A stretch of 64,000 nt of DNA, from NCBI GenBank assembly GCA_017439585.1, contig JAFSIV010000002.1:1-64000 (forward strand), read 5' to 3'. The stretch comes from Clostridia bacterium (GTDB taxonomy: Bacteria; Bacillota; Clostridia; Oscillospirales; Acutalibacteraceae). A model generated the notes under the pieces. It had not been told where the DNA came from. It saw only the letters and a program-made list of their open reading frames with translations, and did not search any database. Positions 7,545 to 15,640 of the stretch are shown piece after piece; the stretch's first letter is position 1, and each line of letters starts with the position of its first letter. The position numbers were made by a program, and so were the translations under genes.

Positions 7545-9451
7545 CTGATTTTGCTTCCTTCAGGTACACCATCGATAAACAATACCTTAACATCATCCTC
7601 GCTGCAATCTGCGGCTAAAATCATACCGTTTGATTCAATACCGCAAAGCTTGGCGGGTTTTAAGTTGGAAACAACGATAACGGTATGACCGATAAGGTCT
7701 TCGGGTTTATACCATTTTGCAATTCCGGAGGCCACTGTGCGAGGAGTTGAACTACCGTCGTTTAAGGTTAATTTGAGTAGCTTTTTAGCTTTCGGAATAG
7801 GCTCGCAAGCGGTTATTTTAGCCGCTTTAAGCTCAACCTTCATAAAGTCTTCAATTCCGATTTGAGCAATACCTTCTATTTCCTCTTTTTCCTCTGTCTT
7901 TGCTTTTGCCTCCTGTTCGGCAGCAATTTCCTCTAATACCTTTTGAGTATCAAGACGGGGGAAAAGAGTGGGTATTTCATCAGGAGTGATACTCTCTGCT
8001 ATGCGTAGAGCAGTATCCTCATTTTCGCCTGCAATAGCCTTTGCGGTTTCAGGCATAATGGGTTTTAATAAAATACCTATTATTTTTATTAAATCTAAAA
8101 GATTATAAAGCACATCGTTTAAGCGGTCCTTTTGGCTTTCGTCCTTAGCAAGAGCCCAAGGAGCAGTTTCATCAATATACTTATTACAACGCTTCGCAAG
8201 CTCTAAAACGGCATTACAGGCGTCTGCATTCAAATAAGAGTCCATACTCTTATGGTATTTTTCAATTTGAGCTTGGGCAAAAGCAAATAATTCTTTATCT
8301 AAGTTCTCGCTAAGCTCGTTTTTAACAACTGTACCGCCGAAATACTTTTTAGTCATAGCAATAGTACGGCTGACAAGGTTTCCGATTGTGTTAGCAAGGT
8401 CGGTGTTAAATACATTAATAAAGCTTTCGTAGGTTATTGTTCCGTCATTAGCAAAGGGCATCTGAGAAAGCAAGTAATAACGAACTGAATCTGCACCGAA
8501 GCGATTTGCCAATTCGTCGGCATAGATAACATTACCCTTGGATTTACTCATTTTATCCTCGCCAACCAATACCCAAGGATGACCTAGCACCTGTTTGGGT
8601 AGAGGCAGACCTAATGCCATAAGAATAATTGGCCAATAAATAGTATGGAAACGAACAATATCCTTGCCGATAACATGCAAATCAGCAGGCCAAAGAGCAT
8701 TAAACTGCTCGCTTGCGTTATCGGGGTCATAGCCGATACCGGTGATATAGTTCGAAAGGGCATCAAGCCAAACATAAACAACATGCTTCTCGTCAAACGG
8801 AACGGGAATACCCCATTTGAAAGAGGTTCTTGAAACGCAAAGGTCGGAAAGACCGGGCTTTAAGAAGTTGTTTATCATTTCGTTTTTACGAGATTCGGGT
8901 TTTATAAAATCGGGATTTTGCTCAAAGTATTCAAGCAATTTATCCTGATATTTGCTGAGCTTTAAGAAATATGCTTCTTCCTTAGAGTCAATAACCTCTC
9001 TGCCGCAATCGGGACATTTACCGTCAACCAACTGAGAAGCGGTGAAAAAGGATTCGCAGGGAACACAGTATTTTCCCTCATAATAACCTTTATAAATATC
9101 ACCTTGATCGTATAATTTTTTGAAAATCTTTTGAATAACAGCCTCGTGGTAATCATCTGTTGTGCGGATAAATTTATCGTAATCAGTGTTAAGACTGTTC
9201 CAAACTTCTTTGATTTGGTCGGATATTTTATCAACATATTCCTTAGGTGAAACACCCGCAGCTTTTGCATATTCTTCTATTTTTTGACCATGTTCATCAG
9301 AGCCGGTCATAAGAAAAACATCAAAGCCCATTTGCTTTTTATAGCGGGCTATCATATCTGCAAGAACTATATCATAGGCATTGCCAATATGTGGTTTTCT
9401 TGAAGTGTACGCAATAGCGGTTGTTATATAAAATTTGGGTTTTTTAGACAT
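7541..9451 (-). CDS. metG: Methionyl-tRNA synthetase
   Basis: The 636-residue class I synthetase charges tRNA-Met. It has the HIGH-type motif (KPHIGNAY, about 19-26), a zinc knuckle with paired cysteines (CVPCE and CPDCG, about 127-146), KMSKSKGN (about 302-309) and a C-terminal OB-fold tRNA-binding domain (about 530-636). This is the Firmicute form with fused EMAP-like domain. The ATG at 9449-9451 follows AGGAGGAG. That ribosome site directly abuts the terminal repeat of the 9463-9740 element, so the element has displaced the original upstream region. No Met T-box is visible. Confidence 0.96.
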   Translation of the reverse strand: MSKKPKFYITTAIAYTSRKPHIGNAYDIVLADMIARYKKQMGFDVFLMTGSDEHGQKIEEYAKAAGVSPKEYVDKISDQIKEVWNSLNTDYDKFIRTTDDYHEAVIQKIFKKLYDQGDIYKGYYEGKYCVPCESFFTASQLVDGKCPDCGREVIDSKEEAYFLKLSKYQDKLLEYFEQNPDFIKPESRKNEMINNFLKPGLSDLCVSRTSFKWGIPVPFDEKHVVYVWLDALSNYITGIGYDPDNASEQFNALWPADLHVIGKDIVRFHTIYWPIILMALGLPLPKQVLGHPWVLVGEDKMSKSKGNVIYADELANRFGADSVRYYLLSQMPFANDGTITYESFINVFNTDLANTIGNLVSRTIAMTKKYFGGTVVKNELSENLDKELFAFAQAQIEKYHKSMDSYLNADACNAVLELAKRCNKYIDETAPWALAKDESQKDRLNDVLYNLLDLIKIIGILLKPIMPETAKAIAGENEDTALRIAESITPDEIPTLFPRLDTQKVLEEIAAEQEAKAKTEEKEEIEGIAQIGIEDFMKVELKAAKITACEPIPKAKKLLKLTLNDGSSTPRTVASGIAKWYKPEDLIGHTVIVVSNLKPAKLCGIESNGMILAADCSEDDVKVLFIDGVPEGSKIR

Positions 9452-9462
9452 AATACTCCTCC

Positions 9463-9740
9463 TAGGGTGACAAGAGTCGAACCTGTCACGCCTGATAAAT
9501 AATAATTTTTAGTTTTTTCTTGCCTCATCACTTGTAATACTCTAGTATTACTGCATTCTTCGGCTTCGCCTCTCCTAAAAATTATTCATTTTCAGGTCGA
9601 AGAATTTCTCTCTGCCACCTTTTTTTGAAAGGCGCAGCGTGAAATTTGCAGTAAGGCTAGGCGCCTTACAAAAATGAACGCAAGAAAGGCAAATAAAGGT
9701 GGCGAGCGAAATCGTAACATTTTCGACTCTTGTCACCCTA
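9463..9740. mobile_element. MITE-like element with 19-bp perfect terminal inverted repeats
   Basis: TAGGGTGACAAGAGTCGAA (9463-9481) is exactly repeated in inverse at 9722-9740, enclosing 278 bp with no credible gene. The interior holds palindromes such as GTAATACT CT AGTATTAC near 9533-9550. The right end contributes CTA (9738-9740), which is the TAG stop of the upstream minus-strand gene; the left end abuts the metG ribosome site. It therefore fills the whole intergenic space between two co-directional genes. Confidence 0.75.
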
Positions 9741-12356
9741 AGGTCTAGTGAAAAGATAAGCAAAATATGAAATAATAGTACTTCCTAATCCGTATAATAA
9801 AAGCACGCTCTCATTTATAAGCTCGCCTGAACCGCTTAATGAAGAATAAGCGAAAAGGAGCGAACCTAGCACTAATGAAATAACATATAAAACAGTAAGT
9901 AATATGTTTGAACGCTTGATTTTTGCCGCGCAGTTTAAAGCGCTAACTAATGCCATCGGATTAGCTTTGAACATAGCGGGCGCAGATGCGGTTTTAACAG
10001 GGGTTAAAGCGTTTTTATACATATAACTTCCTGCGGCGGTCATAACCTTAACCGAATCGGTATAAAGACCGAAATAATCACAAATCATTTCTTCAATCAA
10101 GTTAGGGTCGCAACTGTTGATTAGAATAGTAACACCAGAAGAGGTAAGCTTTCTAAGCTCTTTTGCAATCTCAGGGTCAACCGAGTATTTAATAATTAGT
10201 AAAGCACAAGCCTTGTCCTCAGTTGCAACATAAACAGGGAAGAAGCCTTGACGCAAAATCTTGCGGTCAACCTCAACAGAGGGAACTTCAATTCCGTGCG
10301 CTTCCATAAGAGTTCGGTTTCCGATAAACAGAAGTCTATTATCAACCCAACCTGAAATACCCATACGGTCCTCATATTTAATAGTATCGGAATCGGGTAA
10401 TACTTCAATATTTCCTGTGTTTATAATCCTTTTAAATATAGGTGCCAATGAGCTGTTTAGACTCTCGGTAAGTGAAGCGGCTCGAATGAGGGTATCTTCT
10501 AAATTATTTTCGCTAAGCACCCTCATTTGATGAAGAGTTATAGTGCCTGCGGGGAAGATATCTGCTGAATTTAAAACAACTGCATTTGCAGCCTCTAAAT
10601 GCTCTGCGGCGGTTTTTCCTGCAATAACACCGCCTTTTCGACCGAGTTTTTTAGAAGTTCGGTATAAAGGCAAGGTTTCTATAAAGAAAATAACGGGTAG
10701 AGCGGTGAAGCATTGAACTGCCGCGGCAGCATAAAAACCATAAACCAATCCATCAAAATAGCTTGCGCAAACAAACCCTAAAATGATAGATAGAATAATC
10801 GAAACTATGTTAAGTATGGGTAGTTTTCCGCCCAAAAAACGACCAAAGCTAGAATATTTAATATAGTCGGTTATAATGTTTGCTTTTTGAGGAGCCGCTA
10901 TTAAAACATCACCCTCAATAGCATTTTTAGCCATTGCAAAGGTAACCGCAGGGTCATTTACCAGTCTTACCGCATTTTTAACAGTACCAGAGCTTATAAG
11001 TCTTATATTGTTCAAATTATAAGAAGCTTTAAAGAATGTAAACAACGCTCTGAAAGATAGTATAACGCAAATAAGCAATAATAAATCAATTATAATACTT
11101 TCTGCAAGAATACCGAAAACCGCATATAAAATTATGCTCAATGAGGCAAGAGATACGCAAACATCGGGCGACGAGCGAGGTTTAAACATATTTTTAAATG
11201 AGGCAAACATATTAAGATTTAATAAAATTACTATTCCTGCCATCACGGTGCAGATTATCATAGTGGTCTTTGTGTATGATAATGTTAGCTGAGTCATAAA
11301 AGGCAGCTTCATAATAGAAAGCAAAACAGTTATGAATATTGAAAAAACAGAGGAAATAAATGCATTTCTCTTTTTGATTGAGAATTTTCTGATAAATTTT
11401 GGTGCATTTTCAGGAGAAATTTCTTCCGAAACAACAAAATTCTCAAATTCATTTTTTTCAAGATGAAGTTCTTCCTCTTTGTTTTCATTGTTTTCGGGAA
11501 GCTTTGCAAGTTCACCTGTTAGGTCAATAGAACGGGTTTGAGTTATGGTACTAACCTTAGGAGTTTTGGATTTACCGTCATTAACAACTGTAAAGGTTAT
11601 GGTTGCGGTATCGGCAATACTTTCCTCAGGCTTTATGATAGTTGAAGTTCCGTCAATATCGGAGATAATTGATTTAACATTAGACTGAATTTGTTTTAAT
11701 GGAATTTGTTCATCAAAAACAGTTTCTTCTTCCTCTATTTGAGGCACTTCTGCTTTCAATTCTTCCTGTTTTTTTTCGGGATTCGAAGCAGGCGGGATAT
11801 TTTCCTCAGCTTTTGGCTTCTGATACCCTAAATCATCAAACAAAACATCATAATTTTTAGATAAACGCTCTAAGGCTTTTTCACTGTCAGACTTTAAAAT
11901 TTCAGCAACGGTTTGAAGCTTGTAAAGAGGTTCGGAATTTAAATCTGCTTCATTTCCGTCATCATCAGTTATATAGGGTAGACATTTATCAAAAAGCGAT
12001 TTCTGAGGCTTTTGCGGTTCTTCCTTTTTGGCATTGAACTCTGAAAAAACACTTCCTGATACGGTTTCGGTTTTTTTAGGTCTAATCTCAGTTTTAATTT
12101 CAACCTTTTTAAATTCCGACTTATCATCTTCGGTTTTGTTATCTTCGGCAGCAGATTGAATTCGTTTTTTGAGCATATCTAATGCACCGCTTTCTTTAAC
12201 AGCGGTGTTTGAATTATCGCTAAAACCTGCTAAGATTTCGTCAGGGGTTAAGGTTGTATGCGAAACCTTTTTATCGGTTTTTATTGTATTTATATTTTCC
12301 GAATTATCTGATTCTTTTAAAATTTTTTCATCCTTTTTATTAAAAGAAAACTTCAT
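9738..12356 (-). CDS. P-type-ATPase-like membrane protein lacking catalytic motifs
   Basis: The 872-residue protein has an acidic/Lys-rich, probably disordered N-terminal 330 residues, then membrane segments (about 334-350, 365-385, 402-440, 513-560, 817-838, 850-868). The order resembles P1B ATPases: actuator-like region at 450-510, a hinge (KKLGRKGGVIAGKTAAEHLE), an N-domain-like LLFIGNRTLMEAHGI (about 675-689) and a P-domain-like GVTILINSCD (741-750). The phosphorylated DKTGT is absent (NSADIFPAGTIT at 596-607), and no TGES, CPC or GDGxND motif is visible. It is probably not an ion pump. It lies 3 nt downstream of rlmB. Its TAG stop is inside the adjacent inverted-repeat element, so its C-terminus may have been altered. 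Confidence 0.7.
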   Translation of the reverse strand: MKFSFNKKDEKILKESDNSENINTIKTDKKVSHTTLTPDEILAGFSDNSNTAVKESGALDMLKKRIQSAAEDNKTEDDKSEFKKVEIKTEIRPKKTETVSGSVFSEFNAKKEEPQKPQKSLFDKCLPYITDDDGNEADLNSEPLYKLQTVAEILKSDSEKALERLSKNYDVLFDDLGYQKPKAEENIPPASNPEKKQEELKAEVPQIEEEETVFDEQIPLKQIQSNVKSIISDIDGTSTIIKPEESIADTATITFTVVNDGKSKTPKVSTITQTRSIDLTGELAKLPENNENKEEELHLEKNEFENFVVSEEISPENAPKFIRKFSIKKRNAFISSVFSIFITVLLSIMKLPFMTQLTLSYTKTTMIICTVMAGIVILLNLNMFASFKNMFKPRSSPDVCVSLASLSIILYAVFGILAESIIIDLLLLICVILSFRALFTFFKASYNLNNIRLISSGTVKNAVRLVNDPAVTFAMAKNAIEGDVLIAAPQKANIITDYIKYSSFGRFLGGKLPILNIVSIILSIILGFVCASYFDGLVYGFYAAAAVQCFTALPVIFFIETLPLYRTSKKLGRKGGVIAGKTAAEHLEAANAVVLNSADIFPAGTITLHQMRVLSENNLEDTLIRAASLTESLNSSLAPIFKRIINTGNIEVLPDSDTIKYEDRMGISGWVDNRLLFIGNRTLMEAHGIEVPSVEVDRKILRQGFFPVYVATEDKACALLIIKYSVDPEIAKELRKLTSSGVTILINSCDPNLIEEMICDYFGLYTDSVKVMTAAGSYMYKNALTPVKTASAPAMFKANPMALVSALNCAAKIKRSNILLTVLYVISLVLGSLLFAYSSLSGSGELINESVLLLYGLGSTIISYFAYLFTRP

Positions 12357-12359
12357 TTT

Positions 12360-13115
12360 TTAACTCCTTTTACGAACTGCTTCATACATAAGTATACCCG
12401 CCGCCACTGAGGCATTAAGCGAGTTTATTTTGCCTTTCATTGGAAGGCTTATAATTCGGTCGCACTTTTTAGCTGTTAAATTGCCTATTCCTTTGCCTTC
12501 GTTACCGATAACTATCGCGCAAGGAAGGTCAAAATCAACCGCAGTGTAATCCTCACCGTCCATATCGGCGCCAAACACCCAAACACCCTGTTCTTTTAAA
12601 TCGTCAATAGTGTTTGCGATATTTGTAACTCGGGCAACCTTCATATATTCGAGCGCTCCGCTTGCTGATTTTGCAACAGTGGCGTTTAAAGATGCGCTGC
12701 GGCGCTTTGGAATGATAATTCCGTGAACACCGCTAGCTTCGGCGGTTCTTATAATAGCGCCTAAATTATGAGGGTCTTCTATTTCATCGCAAATGATTAT
12801 AAACGGTTTTTCGTCTCGCTCTTTTGCGGTGTTTAAAATGTCTTCAACTGTGGAATATTCTTGAGAGGCAGGGAATACTGCAACACCTTGATGGTTAGCA
12901 CCGCCGCAATAATAATCAAGCTTTTGAGGGCTTATTTCTTTAATCAATATTCCTTTTGCTTTGCATTTTGCAATTATTGCGGTAACAGTTCCTCCCGATG
13001 TTCCGTGAGCCACTAAAAGACGGTCAATCTCTCTTCCTGAGCGCACCGCTTCTAAAACGGGATTTCTGCCACAAATTATATTAAGCTCGGTTGTTTCTTT
13101 AATATTATCATTCAT
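12360..13115 (-). CDS. rlmB: TrmH/SpoU-family rRNA (guanosine-2'-O) methyltransferase
   Basis: The 251-residue protein has an N-terminal RNA-binding substrate domain (RNPVLEAVRSG, GGANHQGVA) and a C-terminal SPOUT knot with the three family motifs: DEIEDPHNLGAIIRTAEASG (about 111-130), IVIGNEGKGI (about 200) and ISLPMKGKINSLNASVAAGI (about 221-240). The family uses S-adenosylmethionine to methylate the ribose of a 23S rRNA guanosine. It is first in a minus-strand operon with the pseudo-P-type ATPase. RlmB and the tRNA methylase TrmH are hard to separate, but the N-terminal domain favours RlmB. Confidence 0.9.
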   Translation of the reverse strand: MNDNIKETTELNIICGRNPVLEAVRSGREIDRLLVAHGTSGGTVTAIIAKCKAKGILIKEISPQKLDYYCGGANHQGVAVFPASQEYSTVEDILNTAKERDEKPFIIICDEIEDPHNLGAIIRTAEASGVHGIIIPKRRSASLNATVAKSASGALEYMKVARVTNIANTIDDLKEQGVWVFGADMDGEDYTAVDFDLPCAIVIGNEGKGIGNLTAKKCDRIISLPMKGKINSLNASVAAGILMYEAVRKRS

Positions 13116-13154
13116 TTTTTAGTTAATCCTTTATTGCATAAATATACATAGTAT

Positions 13155-13160
13155 ATTATA
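13155..13160 (-). promoter_or_regulatory. Extended -10 promoter for rlmB
   Basis: On the minus strand TGTTATAAT forms a TGnTATAAT extended -10 about 40 nt upstream of the rlmB start; no good -35 is visible. Confidence 0.55.
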
Positions 13161-13221
13161 ACATACCAAACTAAAAAATGAAACATAATTTTTTTATTTT
13201 TTCGAAATTTTTTCATTTCAC

Positions 13222-13276
13222 TTGACAGTTTGATTTAGCGGTATTAAAATAGAATTTGCAAATGAGTTGCAAATTC
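13222..13276 (+). promoter_or_regulatory. Promoter and palindromic operator of the metal importer
   Basis: TTGACA (13222-13227), a 17-bp spacer and TAAAAT (13245-13250) form a sigma-A promoter. Just downstream is a perfect 10-bp inverted repeat, GAATTTGCAA (13252-13261) and TTGCAAATTC (13267-13276), separated by 5 bp. Its position over the start of transcription fits a repressor. A Fur/Zur-type protein is the natural candidate; one is encoded at 22069-22479. Confidence 0.75.
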
Positions 13277-13292
13277 AAAATCGGAGAATACA

Positions 13293-14147
13293 ATGAAAAA
13301 AATATTATCATTTTTATTGATTGTTATATTGCTTTTTTCTTTATCTGCTTGCGGTGGAAAAAAGGTATCTGATAATAAAGAAAAAAGAGTTGTTGCCGTT
13401 TCAATATTGCCAATAGCCGGAATTTTAAATGAGGTTTGCGGTGATGATTTTGAAATTATAACCGTTATACCTGAGGGGGCTTCTCCTGAAACCTATGATC
13501 CATCGCCCGAGCTTATTAAAAAGCTTCAGGATGCTGAGGTTTATTTTGCAATCGGCATTTCGGCAGAGGATAAGATACTTAAAAATTTTGTTTCTGAAAA
13601 AACTGAAATTATAAAGCTTCAAGAGGAGGTTGCTAAAAAATATAATGACCTTAAAATCGGTAATAGCCGCGACCCGCATATTTGGTTATCGGTAAAAAGA
13701 GCTGTTATTATAACCGAAAAAATAGCAGAGGTTTTGTCTGAGAAAAATTTTGAAAACTCTCAAAAATATATTGAAAACTCAAAAAAATATACCGAAAAAC
13801 TTGATTTGCTTGATAAAGAAATTAAGGAATTGATAAATTCTAAAAACGGCAAAAATTTTATAGCGGTGCATCCGGCTTTCGGATATTTCGCAGAAGATTA
13901 TTCGCTTAATATGACTGTTTTAGAGCAAGACGGAAAATCACCCTCTCCAAAAGATTTAGTAAAGCTTATTGATTTTGCAAAAAAAGAAGATATTAAAACT
14001 GTTTTTTATCAGGTGCAAGACGGTGTTTTTGAAGCAGAATCTTTTGCAGAGGAAATCGGCGGTAAAACGGTTTGCTTAGACCCCTTAGCTTACGATTATG
14101 AAAAGAATTTAAAGGATATTGCGATAAAAATTGCAGAGGCGATATAA
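13293..14147 (+). CDS. znuA: Metal ABC transporter substrate-binding lipoprotein (ZnuA/AdcA type)
   Basis: The 284-residue protein has a lipoprotein signal with lipobox LSAC (Cys20), so it is tethered outside the membrane. It belongs to the cluster A-I binding proteins for zinc or manganese: SILPIAGI, VIPEGASPE, YDPSPELI, DPHIWLSV, AVHPAFGYFAEDY and CLDPLAYDY. Putative metal ligands are His in DPHIW, His in VHPAF and Asp in LDPL. The usual first His (PHxYEP) is Glu in SPETYDP. The acidic/His-rich loop typical of zinc-specific ZnuA is missing, so manganese is possible. First gene of znuA-znuC-znuB. Confidence 0.88.
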   Translation: MKKILSFLLIVILLFSLSACGGKKVSDNKEKRVVAVSILPIAGILNEVCGDDFEIITVIPEGASPETYDPSPELIKKLQDAEVYFAIGISAEDKILKNFVSEKTEIIKLQEEVAKKYNDLKIGNSRDPHIWLSVKRAVIITEKIAEVLSEKNFENSQKYIENSKKYTEKLDLLDKEIKELINSKNGKNFIAVHPAFGYFAEDYSLNMTVLEQDGKSPSPKDLVKLIDFAKKEDIKTVFYQVQDGVFEAESFAEEIGGKTVCLDPLAYDYEKNLKDIAIKIAEAI

Positions 14148-14148
14148 A

Positions 14149-14787
14149 ATGAATGAAACTGTTATAAGCATTAAAAATTTAAGCGTTTCTTACGGTAAAT
14201 ACGATGCTATTCAAAATATTTCTCTTGATATAAAAAGGGGAGAGTTTGTTTGTATTATAGGTGCTAATGGTGTCGGTAAAACCACCCTTTTGCATACGGT
14301 TTTAGGATTTATAAAGCAATATAGCGGTGAGGTTAAGGTTTTAGGAAAAAATGTTAAGCGAGTATATAAGCATATAGGTTTTGTGCCTCAAACTGAAACA
14401 TGTGAAAAAAATTTCCCAATAACAGTAGAAAAAGCCGTGTTAACTGCAACGCTTGGACCTAAAATTATCCCTTTTAAATATTTTTCTAAAAATGATTGCT
14501 ATAAGGCTTCGAAGCTTTTGGAAAATGTTGGATTAAGAGGATACGAAAAGCGAGCGGTAGGGGAGCTTTCGGGCGGCGAATTTCAGCGTATGCTAATCGC
14601 GAGAGCACTTGCTCAAAATCCTGAAATTTTGTTTTTAGATGAGCCAACTGCCAATATTGATACTGAGACGGCAGATAAAATATTTTCTATTTTGAGCGAG
14701 CTTAATAAAAACTCGGTTACTATTGTACTTGTAACCCATGATTTAGGTTTGGCAAAAAAATATTCAACGAAAATTATAAATTTATAA
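14149..14787 (+). CDS. znuC: Metal ABC transporter ATP-binding protein
   Basis: The start ATG 14149, 1 nt after the znuA stop and about 8 nt after AGAGG, gives 212 residues. Walker A GANGVGKTT, signature LSGGEFQR, Walker B ILFLDEPTANID and the switch VTHD are all canonical. It energises the importer with the preceding binding protein and following permease. The protein ends soon after the H-loop, shorter than the usual 230-250 residues. Confidence 0.92.
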   Translation: MNETVISIKNLSVSYGKYDAIQNISLDIKRGEFVCIIGANGVGKTTLLHTVLGFIKQYSGEVKVLGKNVKRVYKHIGFVPQTETCEKNFPITVEKAVLTATLGPKIIPFKYFSKNDCYKASKLLENVGLRGYEKRAVGELSGGEFQRMLIARALAQNPEILFLDEPTANIDTETADKIFSILSELNKNSVTIVLVTHDLGLAKKYSTKIINL

Positions 14788-14799
14788 AGGATATAAATA

Positions 14800-15618
14800 A
14801 TGATTAAGGATTTTTTTCAGTATGAATTTCTGCAAAATGCCTTTTGGGCAAGTTTGCTTTCTGCCATAATATGCGGTGTTATAGGGGTTATAATTTCTCA
14901 AAAAAAGCTATTTATGATGGCGGGCGGAATTGCACACACCTCTTATGGAGGTGTTGGTCTCGGATTTTTATTAGGTATTGAGCCAATGATTACCGCCACC
15001 GCGTTTTCGGTTATTTCTGCTCTTATAATTGGCAGAGTTCGAAAAAAGGGCGGTAGAAATTCCGATATAATTATAGCGCTTTTATGGTCTCTCGGTATGG
15101 CGCTAGGCGTTGTTTTCACTTCACTTTTAAAGGGCTATCCGCCCGATATAAATGCCTATTTGTTTGGAAATATTTTAGCTGTTAAAAAAAGTGATATTTT
15201 AATAATGGCGCTCTTTTGCCTGATTATTTTAATTGCATTTTTTATGCTTTATAATTATATCATATCTTTTTTATTCGATGAAACTTTTGCTCTTGTATCG
15301 GGAATAAATCCTGTATTTTTCGAGAATTTAATATTAATTTTAATTGCGTTAAGTATAATTCTCCTTATACGGGTTGTTGGTATTATATTAGTTATGGCTT
15401 TGCTTTCGGCGCCCTCTGCAACAGCTTCACTTATTTGCAAAAACATAAAAGGACAGATAATTTTATCTTCGGTTTTCAGTTTCGCTTTTTGTTTAATCGG
15501 ACTTTTAATTTCTTATAATTTCTCGGTTTCATCGGGAGCTGTAATCGTTTTTGTTGCAGTTATTTCTTATTTGATTTCGCTTCTTTTAAATAAAATTATA
15601 AATAGAAAGAATCGCTAA
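14800..15618 (+). CDS. znuB: Metal ABC transporter permease
   Basis: The 272-residue ABC-3 family permease has about eight hydrophobic segments and the family motifs MAGGIAHTSYGGVGLG (about 40-55) and SAPSATASLI. It follows znuC by 12 nt with AAAGGA as ribosome site. Its last codons lie in the left arm of a 41-bp palindrome shared with the convergent nptA-like gene, overlapping that gene by 4 nt. Confidence 0.92.
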   Translation: MIKDFFQYEFLQNAFWASLLSAIICGVIGVIISQKKLFMMAGGIAHTSYGGVGLGFLLGIEPMITATAFSVISALIIGRVRKKGGRNSDIIIALLWSLGMALGVVFTSLLKGYPPDINAYLFGNILAVKKSDILIMALFCLIILIAFFMLYNYIISFLFDETFALVSGINPVFFENLILILIALSIILLIRVVGIILVMALLSAPSATASLICKNIKGQIILSSVFSFAFCLIGLLISYNFSVSSGAVIVFVAVISYLISLLLNKIINRKNR

Positions 15619-15640
15619 AATTTAGCGATTCTTTCTATTT
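15600..15640. terminator. Bidirectional terminator made of the two gene ends
   Basis: Perfect 20-bp arms (15600-15619 and 15621-15640) around a single central base contain both convergent stop codons. Each strand ends the right arm in a T-rich stretch. Confidence 0.8.

Noticed and set aside
8962-9270. Minus-strand 102-codon frame inside metG
   Set aside because: It is an alternative frame of metG, with no ribosome site and no recognisable domain.
9467-9489. Possible tRNA gene at the left end of the second element
   Set aside because: Only a T-arm-like hairpin is present; no anticodon or acceptor stem can be formed.
9452-9737. T-box leader for metG
   Set aside because: The space is filled by the inverted-repeat element; no specifier loop, AGGGTGGNACCGCG motif or antiterminator is visible.
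11330-12363. Short frames within the low-complexity N-terminal part of the pseudo-P-type ATPase gene
   Set aside because: They arise from the Lys/Glu-rich composition on the other frames and strand.
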